46,083 nt of DNA from a virus: the IMG/VR virus record IMGVR_UViG_3300035172_000274, positions 1 to 46,083 of that record. One strand, written 5' to 3'. Below, one piece after another: positions 7,229 through 14,115 of the stretch (position 1 is its first letter; the number at the start of each line of letters is the position of its first letter). The position numbers and the translations under genes were made by a program. The notes below the pieces were generated by a model that worked only from the letters and a program-made list of their open reading frames with translations, ran no database searches and was not told where the DNA came from.

Positions 7229-7561
7229 TCATTCTGCAAGTCCCAATCTTGACTCTAATCCCTTTCTCACCGCGGCAGTCATATCTAATCCGTCGGCGCC
7301 TAAGGACTGCGGAATATATTGAATTGCTTCCATTGGAACTCTTCCTGAGGGGGACTTCCAATAAGACATCAATCCGCCCTCATCGGTAACTGTAATTTTT
7401 CCCATTATCACGATACTTGTGCGGCGTTTATTCAAGAAGACCAAGAGATCCCCGGAGGAAAGCCTTTCTATTTTCACGCCAGCCTCTTGAGCCTGAGACC
7501 AGAGACCAGGCTGTCTTGCCCTCATATCCGCATTCAGAATTAAGTATTTGATTTTTTTCAT
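7229..7561 (-). CDS. Conserved-looking phage protein, function unknown
   Basis: 110 residues from the ATG at 7561, which overlaps the stop of the upstream gene (ATGA). The N-terminal half shows alternating strands and helices (KIKYLILNADMRARQPGLW, then SSGDLLVFLNKRRTSIVIMG), suggesting a compact alpha/beta or SH3-like domain. No catalytic motif is visible. Part of the tightly coupled leftward early operon. Confidence 0.65.
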   Translation of the reverse strand: MKKIKYLILNADMRARQPGLWSQAQEAGVKIERLSSGDLLVFLNKRRTSIVIMGKITVTDEGGLMSYWKSPSGRVPMEAIQYIPQSLGADGLDMTAAVRKGLESRLGLAE

Positions 7562-7842
7562 TGAAACATCCTTACCCAAACATCAACCGGCACCATAATC
7601 ACGAATCCCTCTGTGGGTTTTTGCGTGACGACTCTTTCCATAACTTCAATAGCTTTAGCGGAGTGTTTCTTTCTTAAAGGAAACTTTCCCTCCCTATTGC
7701 GCAACTGATTTCTCGCCGAGAAGTAGTAATACCTCACGCCAAGTTTCTTACATGCCTCTTTCCCAGTTACGTTATGTTCTTTGACGTAAGCCTCTATCTG
7801 TTTTATTTTTTCCAGGCGTTCTTGTTTTGTCATTATCATCAT
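7558..7842 (-). CDS. Small helix-turn-helix protein
   Basis: 94 residues; the start overlaps the preceding stop. Residues 5-45 (QERLEKIKQIEAYVKEH, then VTGKEACKKLGVRYYYFSAR) read as a homeodomain-like helix-turn-helix of the kind found in transposase and phage regulator N termini. The basic linker KFPLRKKHSAK fits DNA binding. Possible regulator of the early genes; no enzyme domain is attached. Confidence 0.6.
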   Translation of the reverse strand: MMIMTKQERLEKIKQIEAYVKEHNVTGKEACKKLGVRYYYFSARNQLRNREGKFPLRKKHSAKAIEVMERVVTQKPTEGFVIMVPVDVWVRMFQ

Positions 7843-8315
7843 TTACTCCCTTCGTTTTTTTCCTTTTGGATTTTGTCGTGTTCTGCGTTCAGGTCATCGC
7901 AAATCTCTTGCGCCGTCTTCAGCATCATTGATCCGCCTACGCAACAGTTCTCCCCTTCTGGAATATGTGTGTCGATAACGACGTAACCGACGTAATCGAG
8001 CACCACTTCGAACCGTTTCCTTTTTCTATTCGAACGGATATCCATGAAATGTCTCCTTTCCATGGGTTTGCTTTTTTCGAGAAAATCGACAATGAAGGCG
8101 ATTGCCGCATCTTGAATCAGATCGGTCGCTTCGTTCAGTGCGTAGGCCTTCAATATCTTTGCGTTCAACGGGTCGCGTTCCGTTATCTGAGCATTATCAG
8201 TGAGTTCGAATATATTCTGACCTTCCGTGGATAATTCGGCGTAATTCAAATCATTCTGATCGGTAGGGACCAGGCCCACTATTTTCTGGACTATGCGATA
8301 TTCTATTGGGTGCAT
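7839..8315 (-). CDS. Unknown early protein
   Basis: 158 residues, no recognised family. The middle (AYALNEATDLIQDAAIAFI, then VDFLEKSKPMERRHF) is helical; the second half contains strands around VVLDYVGYVVIDTHIPEGE. No membrane segment. Its stop overlaps the start of the next gene (ATGA). Confidence 0.65.
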   Translation of the reverse strand: MHPIEYRIVQKIVGLVPTDQNDLNYAELSTEGQNIFELTDNAQITERDPLNAKILKAYALNEATDLIQDAAIAFIVDFLEKSKPMERRHFMDIRSNRKRKRFEVVLDYVGYVVIDTHIPEGENCCVGGSMMLKTAQEICDDLNAEHDKIQKEKNEGSK

Positions 8316-8322
8316 TTTTTAA

Positions 8323-8748
8323 TCACCTTTCCCTTAGGTTCCTTAGAATTCCCTCGAGAAGAGCCTGGTGCTCAAAGGGACGCAGCCCTTTAAAAATGGG
8401 GCGCAGCACCTTAACTGCATCGAGAACTTTAGAATTGCGCGCCATCGCGTTTCTGTCCCGATTTTTGTAAACTTCTCCTTCGGCTTTCAGCTGCTCTTTT
8501 TCCCAAGCGATAATTTGCTCGTCCGAGTACGAGTACGACTCTGAAACCAATCCTGGGCGCCGCTGGCAGATGAACCCCGTTGCCGTTTTTTCAAGCCAAT
8601 ATCTATAGCCAATGGCGCATCCACCGATTGAACTGAACAAAATTTCCTTTTTTCCAATCATGAAACAATGGAAGAAAGAGGTATTGGTTGCTCGGCGTTT
8701 ACCGACATAAACGGCCTTAACCATCGTCGTTTTGGCTTTTTTTCTCAT
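8323..8748 (-). CDS. Unknown early protein
   Basis: 141 residues from ATG 8748, which overlaps the stop of the upstream gene (ATGA). Basic N terminus (MRKKAKTTMVKAVYVGKRR), a central stretch rich in aromatic residues and strands, then a charged helical C terminus ending ILRNLRER. No family recognised. Confidence 0.65.
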   Translation of the reverse strand: MRKKAKTTMVKAVYVGKRRATNTSFFHCFMIGKKEILFSSIGGCAIGYRYWLEKTATGFICQRRPGLVSESYSYSDEQIIAWEKEQLKAEGEVYKNRDRNAMARNSKVLDAVKVLRPIFKGLRPFEHQALLEGILRNLRER

Positions 8749-8975
8749 TGATACCCCCAGCATTTGGATGGCTTGGGCAAATTTTGTTTATAGGATTCGA
8801 ACTTGGAAAAGTGTCCGTCGCCCAACTGCCTAATGATGGTGCCGTCCTCGCATTCGATAACGATGTTGCCCTTAATCGGAATTCCCCTGTCACGGAATCG
8901 GGACATATATAGGTATCCGCTCACGCCCACCCCTGCACAAATCAATGCCAAGATGATTTCGGTTTTGGTGTTCAA
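8745..8975 (-). CDS. Small membrane-anchored protein
   Basis: 76 residues. An N-terminal transmembrane segment (residues about 6-24, IILALICAGVGVSGYLYM) is followed by a soluble tail. Start and stop overlap neighbouring genes by ATGA. Likely anchored in the inner membrane with the tail on one face; function unknown. Confidence 0.65.
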   Translation of the reverse strand: MNTKTEIILALICAGVGVSGYLYMSRFRDRGIPIKGNIVIECEDGTIIRQLGDGHFSKFESYKQNLPKPSKCWGYQ

Positions 8976-9175
8976 TTGATCACCTTAATGATTTGGCTCG
9001 CCGGTACGTCAGCCGCGAAATTAAAGGGACAAGCCGATGGCCCGATATTCGTAGACTGAGGCTGATACATTACGGCCGGATACTGCTGAGTCGCAGATTG
9101 CCATGCTATACAATTTGCCCGACCACATGCACTCAAGGTCATCAATAGAATGAAAAGAAGTATTAGAGTTTTCAT
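8972..9175 (-). CDS. Small predicted lipoprotein
   Basis: 67 residues from ATG 9175, which overlaps the preceding stop. The N terminus MKTLILLFILLMTLSACG is a classic lipoprotein signal peptide with lipobox LSAC. The mature part is about 50 residues, rich in Ala, Gln and Pro, with two further Cys. It could act in superinfection exclusion or envelope modification early in infection, as many small phage lipoproteins do. Confidence 0.7.
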   Translation of the reverse strand: MKTLILLFILLMTLSACGRANCIAWQSATQQYPAVMYQPQSTNIGPSACPFNFAADVPASQIIKVIN

Positions 9176-9381
9176 AAACATTTCTCCCAACTGTTTCGAC
9201 GGGGGTTGTAGTGGAACCGTCCGCCAGGCAACTTGCCCATCTTAGGAAACTTTTCTTCGAGCTCTTTCGAGTCGATGCAAATCTGTCCGGGCCAATAAAC
9301 ATCTAAAATGACTTGCGTTCTATTACCTTTGAAATCCTGCACCATGATGAAACTCGAAACCGCCAATTCGATGAGAAACAT
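9172..9381 (-). CDS. Small early protein
   Basis: 69 residues with GAAGGAG upstream of ATG 9381. The first half is hydrophobic and strand-like, the second basic (GKLPGGRFHYNPRRNSWEK). No signal peptide or known domain. Its stop overlaps the lipoprotein start (ATGA). Confidence 0.6.
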   Translation of the reverse strand: MFLIELAVSSFIMVQDFKGNRTQVILDVYWPGQICIDSKELEEKFPKMGKLPGGRFHYNPRRNSWEKCL

Positions 9382-9384
9382 GAC

Positions 9385-9579
9385 TTACTCCTTCGAGTGA
9401 TTTTTCAGGTACGCTTTCAAAACTCTTTCCAAAGAGGCGACGGTCTTTTTTTGTTCCGCCTGCCGAATGAGCATCGCGTTGGGGACTGGTTTATTCAGCT
9501 CAATCGCATCTTCGGTGTCCTGAAGGGCACCATCCGCTTGCGTTAACTCTTCTCTCAGCATCTTCTCGAACTCGGTCAC
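9385..9579 (-). CDS. Small coiled-coil-like protein, first gene of the leftward early operon
   Basis: 64 residues starting at GTG 9579, chosen because GGAGG lies 6 bases before it; the longer frame to 9636 would run through the promoter region. Entirely helical and charged (TEFEKMLREELTQADGALQ and ASLERVLKAYLKNHS), compatible with a coiled coil. First translated gene after the proposed promoter at 9601-9630. Function unknown. Confidence 0.65.
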   Translation of the reverse strand: MTEFEKMLREELTQADGALQDTEDAIELNKPVPNAMLIRQAEQKKTVASLERVLKAYLKNHSKE

Positions 9580-9600
9580 AACCAACCTCCATCTATATAT

Positions 9601-9630
9601 AGGATACCATATACATGGGTATATATGCAA
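9601..9630 (-). promoter_or_regulatory. Promoter candidate for the leftward early operon
   Basis: On the minus strand TTGCAT (9630-9625) and TATCCT (9606-9601) are separated by 18 bases, close to a sigma70-type promoter. The first gene's GGAGG and GTG follow within about 25 bases. The region is the divergence point between leftward and rightward early genes. Confidence 0.4.
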
Positions 9631-9646
9631 GGCCAATTAAAGGCCT
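9630..9646. promoter_or_regulatory. Inverted repeat, operator candidate
   Basis: AGGCC (9630-9634) and GGCCT (9642-9646) form an inverted repeat around AATTAAA, abutting the -35 element of the leftward promoter. A dimeric regulator bound here could control both divergent early units. The arms are short, so chance cannot be excluded. Confidence 0.35.
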
Positions 9647-9698
9647 ATGGTTCCGACGAGTTGACGAGCTCAGGGTTGGCCTGCAGGATTGCCTCTAT

Positions 9699-10373
9699 AT
9701 GGCCAAGCTCAAAACCATCCCAATTCGCTGTAAAGGGGCCTCTACCTTGAAGCTCTCGGAACTCCATGACTTTCAGGGCAACTTGAAAGTGCTCACGTTC
9801 GAAAATCAGGGCAAACTGGAGCGTGAGATTCTTGAACTCGGGTTTTCCGAGCCCGTAAGTGTTTGGGTAGATAAGAAGAAAAAAGCCCACATCCTGAACG
9901 GTCACCAAAGGGTGCGAACCGTGAAGGCCCTTGTTGAACGTGGTTCTCACGCATGTCCAGGGCTTCCAGTGAGCTTTGTGGAAGCCGATAACATGAAACA
10001 GGCCAAACAAAAGGTGCTCGCTCTAACCTCTCAATACGGTTCGATGACAGACGATGGACTCAGAGAGTTCCTGGATGACTCTGGACTTGGCTTAGAAGAC
10101 CTCGAACGTTTTGAATTCCCGGAAATCAATCTGGACAATTTCCGTTTGGAAGCCGAAGGGGAAAAGGCGCCCGGCGAAAAGGTGGCGGTCTCTTTCGATG
10201 CTTACCAAAACGCCGCCATCAAACAGATTGTGGTTTACCTGGCCAGAGAAGACTACGACAAGGCCCTACCAAAGCTCGACGCCCTAATGGATAAATGGGA
10301 ACTCGAAGACTATTCTCAGGTCATCTGGAGACTCATAAATGAAGCGGTTCCAGCTCTCTCGAAAAGAGATTGA
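9699..10373 (+). CDS. ParB-like nuclease-fold protein of the DNA modification cassette
   Basis: 224 residues from ATG 9699 (AGGA 10 bases upstream; an in-frame ATG at 9615 would add 28 residues). The first 110 residues form a ParB/Srx-type domain: a strand-rich start, LEREILELGFSEPVSVWVD, then the hallmark ILNGHQRVRTVKAL. The C-terminal half is acidic and helical (EDYDKALPKLDALMDKWEL). ParB-like proteins accompany TET/JBP dioxygenases and DNA glycosyltransferases in published phage hypermodification neighbourhoods. It overlaps the dioxygenase gene by 35 bases, implying joint translation. Likely role: DNA binding, CTP-dependent clamp or nicking to guide modification; which one is inference. 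Confidence 0.8.
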   Translation: MAKLKTIPIRCKGASTLKLSELHDFQGNLKVLTFENQGKLEREILELGFSEPVSVWVDKKKKAHILNGHQRVRTVKALVERGSHACPGLPVSFVEADNMKQAKQKVLALTSQYGSMTDDGLREFLDDSGLGLEDLERFEFPEINLDNFRLEAEGEKAPGEKVAVSFDAYQNAAIKQIVVYLAREDYDKALPKLDALMDKWELEDYSQVIWRLINEAVPALSKRD

Positions 10374-11160
10374 CGCCAAAAAGCTGCAACGCCGAACCGC
10401 GCAGGAATCCGACACCTCCCTAATTTACGACGAGCCAGGAGTGTACGAACTCGACAGCAAACCGGTCATCATTTACGGAAGGCTCGAAGAGCGACACAAG
10501 GATATTCTGTGGGCGGTCAAAACTTTGGGCATGCAAACGGCAACCAGAGAGACTTCCAAAGACGGTTCCAGCCGCATTTTTGGCTTCCGTCCTAGAATCA
10601 CAATGGGAAGCGGCAACTTCTGTTCGGTCACTTCTGCATTCGAGACCCATCCAGAGCAACACAAAATCATTTGCGAGTTCGGAAAAACGTTAGACCGAGT
10701 TTACAAAAAGAACGCTCCAAAGGTTTACCAAAAGCATCAAAGGTTGCTGGCAGAATTCATCAAGAAAGATTGGCGGATTCCCGGAACGAGTTTCACATCT
10801 GGCATCGTTAACCGAAACAATCCCCTTCTCTATCATTACGACAAAGGGAACTTGTTCGACGTCATGAGCTGCATGGTTGTCTTTCGTCACCTTTGCGAAG
10901 GCGGGTTCTTAAGCATCCCGGAATTCGGCGCTCGTTGGTTATTGAACGACCGAAGTTATTTTCTCTTCGATGGTCAGAGCTGTCTTCACGGGGTCACTCC
11001 GATTCAAAAACTGAACCAAAAAGCCTACCGCTATTCCGTTGTCTATTACGCTCTACGAAAGATGCAGGAATGCGGAACGAGAGAAGAGGAACTCTGCCGT
11101 GTTCGCACCAATCGTCGATTAGTCGAAAAAAGAAGAGCCACCAAGTCGGAGCAACCCTAG
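10339..11160 (+). CDS. TET/JBP-family 2-oxoglutarate/Fe(II) dioxygenase
   Basis: 273 residues; GGAG lies 8 bases before ATG 10339. Residues about 148-238 carry the double-stranded beta-helix signature: HYD (His166, Asp168) within LLYHYDKGNLFD, EGGFLSIPEFG, then LHGVTP (His217) and RYSVVYY (Arg231). His-x-Asp plus distal His bind Fe(II), and Arg binds 2-oxoglutarate. The order and the GGxLxxPE and HGVxP elements fit the TET/JBP group, which hydroxylates the methyl of 5-methylcytosine or thymine in DNA. It overlaps the ParB-like gene and faces a TET-associated glycosyltransferase. No methyltransferase partner is visible. The basic, Arg/Lys-rich C-terminal 35 residues may contact DNA. Confidence 0.8.
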   Translation: MKRFQLSRKEIDAKKLQRRTAQESDTSLIYDEPGVYELDSKPVIIYGRLEERHKDILWAVKTLGMQTATRETSKDGSSRIFGFRPRITMGSGNFCSVTSAFETHPEQHKIICEFGKTLDRVYKKNAPKVYQKHQRLLAEFIKKDWRIPGTSFTSGIVNRNNPLLYHYDKGNLFDVMSCMVVFRHLCEGGFLSIPEFGARWLLNDRSYFLFDGQSCLHGVTPIQKLNQKAYRYSVVYYALRKMQECGTREEELCRVRTNRRLVEKRRATKSEQP

Positions 11161-11201
11161 GGATATCCCCGAGGTGTTGGAAAGGAGATCGATTACGCAC
11201 T

Positions 11202-11939
11202 TCACTTCGGCCGGAACGCAGCCCAGTTGATCTTCACATCCGGGCGCCCATCTTTTTTGATCGTGGCCTTGCAGATATTTGGCCAGGCGTCTTCCATTCT
11301 CTGACTCGCGGTTTTTTCCAAACCCGAGCGATAGATGTCGTAGAGGCCGCCCTTATTGCTACCGTTTTTGGGCGCTGCAAAAGAAAGCTTGCTACTTCGT
11401 ACAGTTAGCATGCCACTAGCAAGCACCTGTAAGGTGAAGTCTCGGTCCTCCTTGAGGTTCATTTCCGGTCGATAGTTCAGATTTTTGGTCCGCTCCACAT
11501 TGATGGCTACGGCGACGTCACAGTATCCAATGGCATGTTCCTTTTTGGCAGACCATGAGAACTGTTGATACTCGAGCGCTCCCTGACCTACTTGTCCCAG
11601 TGACTGGAAGATTTTCTGTGCTTCCGCCAATACTATGGCCGGATCGGTCTTGTGATTTCTGCCGCCTTCGGACCGATTGAAGCCGGTGATGTCATCGTCC
11701 AGCATCCAAAACCATTTGTGGTTCAGCTCCCGGCACAGATTGAGAACGAAATTCCGAACGTAGGCTATGCCTTGGTTGTCTTTCTGCAAAGAAAGTAGCT
11801 TACTGCCGATTTCGTTGACACGGGCGTAGGCGCCCATGTCCTGAGGCTCCACAATCAGCGTGTGCGGGATCGCCGCCAAAGTCTTGGCAGTGGCTGGATT
11901 CGGACGGCCTTTCGACGGTATATAAATCGGCCAAATCAT
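11202..11939 (-). CDS. TET-associated glycosyltransferase (TAGT-like, GT-A fold)
   Basis: 245 residues. The N-terminal YIPSKGRP, then GIAYVRNFVLN (about residues 57-67) and WFWMLDDDITGF (Asp81-Asp83) match the family of GT-A glycosyltransferases encoded beside phage TET/JBP enzymes, where the Asp triplet holds the metal and nucleotide sugar. RPEMNLKEDRDFTLQVL resembles the acceptor-side acidic motif of GT-A enzymes. Convergent with the dioxygenase gene, 41 bases apart. Proposed role: add a sugar to the hydroxymethyl base in DNA. Its own promoter should lie between 11940 and 12228. Confidence 0.82.
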   Translation of the reverse strand: MIWPIYIPSKGRPNPATAKTLAAIPHTLIVEPQDMGAYARVNEIGSKLLSLQKDNQGIAYVRNFVLNLCRELNHKWFWMLDDDITGFNRSEGGRNHKTDPAIVLAEAQKIFQSLGQVGQGALEYQQFSWSAKKEHAIGYCDVAVAINVERTKNLNYRPEMNLKEDRDFTLQVLASGMLTVRSSKLSFAAPKNGSNKGGLYDIYRSGLEKTASQRMEDAWPNICKATIKKDGRPDVKINWAAFRPK

Positions 11940-12011
11940 TGGCTGAACACACCATGCGCCGCGTTGAAGAAAATGGGCGCCTTTTTATTATTTTCGAGGC
12001 ATAAATACTTG

Positions 12012-12034
12012 GCCCTGGGGGATTGTCCCAGGGC
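12012..12034. promoter_or_regulatory. Perfect hairpin in the TAGT/replication intergenic region
   Basis: GCCCTGGG (12012-12019) and CCCAGGGC (12027-12034) form eight perfect pairs around a seven-base loop. No T-run follows on either strand. It lies in the 289-base divergent gap between the glycosyltransferase and replication genes. It could be an operator, an RNA leader hairpin or part of the replication control region. Confidence 0.45.
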
Positions 12035-12139
12035 GATTGCCTTCTGCGGCGCGGTTAACGCCCAGGGGCCGGTCCGACTCAAGTGAAGTCGCGACGCTTA
12101 AAAGCTCGCCCTTTCTTAGTCAGATCGCAACATTTTTTT

Positions 12140-12217
12140 CGCTGGCTTCAGTCCCGTAAGGGACTGCGGTGTCCTCATAGTCACTCGGCCGGATCCTGGC
12201 AGCCAGCGTTATTTTTT
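12140..12217 (+). terminator. Structured leader with terminator (attenuator candidate) before the replication gene
   Basis: CGCTGGCT (12140-12147) pairs perfectly with AGCCAGCG (12201-12208), which is followed by TTATTTTTT. Inside sits a second stem, CAGTCCC (12149-12155) and GGGACTG (12160-12166), closed by a GTAA loop of GNRA type. The structure ends 12 bases before the replication gene's GTG, so a rightward transcript must pass it. This suggests termination with antitermination control, or a branched leader RNA. Confidence 0.5.
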
Positions 12218-12228
12218 GAGGGTTTGGG

Positions 12229-13122
12229 GTGCGTGTAAATATTGAAACTAGGGCTATGGCAGAGACTAGGTTTTTTAAGCTCATGAAAACGATGCAGTGG
12301 GGCAGAGGCAGGACTATCGGTTGCCTTTTAATCCTCTGGCATGACTCACAAGAGAAACTCGCTATTACTGCCTCCAAAGAGCAAATCCTGGATTGGTTAG
12401 ATCTGGAAGAATCAGAAGACCCAGAGAGATTTTTTGACGCTTTGGTTAGACACGCCTACCTGAGAAAAACGGAACAAGCGAATGTGTTTCGCATTAGCGG
12501 AAATCAGAAACATGTCGATGCACACCAGTCCAGAATTGTAAGTGCGCGCGAAGCCGGCAAGGCATCTGGAAAATCTAGGAAAAACAATGACTTCGAACGG
12601 AATCGAACGACTCGTTCAAAAAAGGAACACAATTCAATTCAATTCAATGCAGTTCAATACAATTCAAAACAAGAAGAAAAAGAAAAGAAGCCACTCGAAA
12701 AAATTCATCCACTCGCAGAGACCCATCCAGCTCAGGAGGCACTCGAACTAGAAACGGCTTCGCCGCCGGTGCCTACGGCACGCGGCAATCCGGTGGGATT
12801 TCTCATTGGGACTTACGTACAGGCCTGGCAGAGGCGCTACAGCACCAAGGCGCGTCCCGATGTGGGTGGCAAGAGCCAGGGCATCCTCAAACGCATTTTG
12901 GCGCAATGCCCGGTCCAAACGGTCGCAAATCTGCTTCAGGTCTACTGCCAGATGAAAGACCCGTGGTTTGAAAAACAACGCCACAACCTCGTCACGTTTG
13001 AGGCTCAGTTCAACGCAGTTGCTTTGGCGCTGGACCACGGAGAAGAAAAAGGCACTTACGATTGGGCCAAAGTTTTTAAGGAGGTACCGAGTGAAGAAAG
13101 AGCACTTCCAAGACCAGGTTAA
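12229..13122 (+). CDS. Replication initiator (lambda O / phage replisome organiser type)
   Basis: 297 residues from GTG 12229 (GAGGG 7-8 bases upstream; ATG 12256 is possible). Residues about 14-95 look like a winged-helix DNA-binding domain of phage replication proteins (TRFFKLMKTMQWGRGRTIGC, ILDWLDLEESEDPERFFDAL, RHAYLRKTEQ). A Lys/Asn/Gln-rich linker follows, then a helical C-terminal domain (GILKRILAQCPVQTVANLL) of the kind that recruits helicase or loader. The linker DNA contains four direct 10-base repeats, as origins do inside lambda-type O genes. The loader gene overlaps its 3' end. Confidence 0.75.
   Translation: MRVNIETRAMAETRFFKLMKTMQWGRGRTIGCLLILWHDSQEKLAITASKEQILDWLDLEESEDPERFFDALVRHAYLRKTEQANVFRISGNQKHVDAHQSRIVSAREAGKASGKSRKNNDFERNRTTRSKKEHNSIQFNAVQYNSKQEEKEKKPLEKIHPLAETHPAQEALELETASPPVPTARGNPVGFLIGTYVQAWQRRYSTKARPDVGGKSQGILKRILAQCPVQTVANLLQVYCQMKDPWFEKQRHNLVTFEAQFNAVALALDHGEEKGTYDWAKVFKEVPSEERALPRPG
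12631..12670. repeat. Four tandem 10-base repeats (iteron array, origin candidate)
   Basis: Four adjoining decamers, AATTCAATTC, AATTCAATGC, AGTTCAATAC and AATTCAAAAC, share the consensus AATTCAATNC and so lie on one face of the helix. A further TTCAA is at 12615. A purine-rich stretch (12671-12690) follows. The array lies in the linker of the replication initiator, the same arrangement as the lambda origin inside gene O, so this is the best origin candidate in the genome. Confidence 0.6.
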
Positions 13123-13540
13123 AAGACTCATGGGGGTATTCGGGGAGAAATATTATCCCCCCGAACGCTCCGCGATGTTCTGGAAGTCTTACAGCCATCT
13201 GCGGGATGAAACTTTTCAGGAGGTGGTGGATTTATTAATCGCGACCCAACGCTCCGCACCCATGTTGGACGATTTCGAAAGATGCCTCACAGAGGTCAAA
13301 AAGAGCGAGCAACGTAGGTTTCGAGAAATCGCCGACAAACAGGCATCTGGTGGATATGTATCGATGCTTCAAAACAAAGCCAACGCCGAGACGGACCCGC
13401 AACGACGAGCCTTTGCCAAGCGATGCGTGCAACACCTGATGGATAAGCTCAACGGAAAAATCTCTGGTCCGCAGTTCTACCAAGGCTGTAACTATCTCGA
13501 CGACGTGGCCAAACAACTCAACCCTGGAGACAAACTATGA
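13091..13540 (+). CDS. Helicase loader-like replication protein
   Basis: 149 residues. The start is GTG 13091, with a perfect AAGGAGGT 6 bases upstream inside the end of the initiator gene (overlap 32 bases). The N-terminal helices include RLMGVFGEKYYPPERSAMFW and LRDETFQEVVDLLI, then SAPMLDDFERCL, the pattern of small phage loader proteins of the SPP1 G39P kind. The C-terminal half is basic and helical. Gene order initiator-loader fits replication start. No helicase gene was recognised, so the host helicase may be recruited. Confidence 0.65.
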   Translation: MKKEHFQDQVKRLMGVFGEKYYPPERSAMFWKSYSHLRDETFQEVVDLLIATQRSAPMLDDFERCLTEVKKSEQRRFREIADKQASGGYVSMLQNKANAETDPQRRAFAKRCVQHLMDKLNGKISGPQFYQGCNYLDDVAKQLNPGDKL

Positions 13541-13605
13541 AAACACCACGCAAATTCCTGAAGAGGTGGTCGGGGTCGCGGTCGTGGTCGGGATCATCTA
13601 AATGA
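13537..13605 (+). CDS. Possible 22-residue basic peptide
   Basis: An ATG overlapping the loader stop (ATGA) opens a frame of 22 codons, MKTPRKFLKRWSGSRSWSGS plus SK, rich in Arg, Lys, Trp and Ser. Its second half is encoded by a GGTCG-type hexamer repeat. Coupled overlaps are common here, but so short a frame could be chance. Confidence 0.3.
   Translation: MKTPRKFLKRWSGSRSWSGSSK
13567..13590. repeat. Hexamer tandem repeat NGGTCG x4
   Basis: TGGTCG, GGGTCG, CGGTCG and TGGTCG adjoin without gaps. It looks like slippage-grown low-complexity DNA directly after the loader gene; it encodes WS/GS-type residues in the small peptide frame. Confidence 0.7.
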
Positions 13606-13643
13606 CTCATTTTTATCGACGATGAATTAAAAGGAGAAAGTAA

Positions 13644-13844
13644 ATGGCAAAGCAACAACAACTGAACGAAGTTGAAGCGGTAGAGGTTGAAGCGGTAGAG
13701 CACTTATTTGAAGTGCTCAAAGCCGAACGCGGATGCATGCTCTATGAGAAAAACGGCAACCTCAAAAAGGTGTGGATCAATGTAAACAAAGTTGAGGCGA
13801 TTGGAATATTAGAGCTCACAAAACATTCGGCGCTTAATGGATAA
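13644..13844 (+). CDS. Small protein, paralogue of the 16221 gene
   Basis: 66 residues, with AAAGGAGAAAGTAA before ATG 13644. The middle, LKAERGCMLYEKNGNLKKVW, and EAIGILELTKH recur almost unchanged in the gene at 16221-16436, with close to 90 percent identity over 46 DNA bases (13719-13764 against 16281-16326), so the copies are young. The N terminus contains a perfect 15-base tandem repeat (13671-13700) giving VEAVEVEAVE. Function unknown. Confidence 0.75.
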   Translation: MAKQQQLNEVEAVEVEAVEHLFEVLKAERGCMLYEKNGNLKKVWINVNKVEAIGILELTKHSALNG

Positions 13845-14115
13845 GAATGTGCCGGCTTTTCCTACTGAGCAAATTTTAAAGGAACATGATGAGCAACGCC
13901 TCCAATATGAATACGTCCCCCAAAAATATTCCGGATTGAGCAAACGCGAACTATTCGCGGCAATGTGCATGCAGGCGTTGGTTGGGAATGTGAATTGTAT
14001 AGAGAGTATAAGTGATTGGATGGGTGATCATCCAGGTGAGACTTCTGTTTCTGTTGCCGTAAAATGTGCCGATGCCCTCATCGCAGAGCTGGAGAAACCA
14101 AATGGATGCGATTGA
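13837..14115 (+). CDS. Conserved phage protein of unknown function
   Basis: 92 residues. The core GLSKRELFAAMCMQALVGN and the C-terminal KCADALIAELEK match a widespread class of small phage proteins (usual form S-x-R-E/D-Y/L-F-A-A-x-A-M-Q-x-L ... ADALLAE) with no assigned function, often found near recombination genes. The start overlaps the preceding stop by eight bases; the end overlaps the RecE-like gene by 14. Confidence 0.7.
   Translation: MDKNVPAFPTEQILKEHDEQRLQYEYVPQKYSGLSKRELFAAMCMQALVGNVNCIESISDWMGDHPGETSVSVAVKCADALIAELEKPNGCD

Noticed and set aside
12600-12670. CRISPR-like short repeat array
   Set aside because: Repeats are 10 bases and adjoin without spacers; they are iteron-like, not CRISPR.
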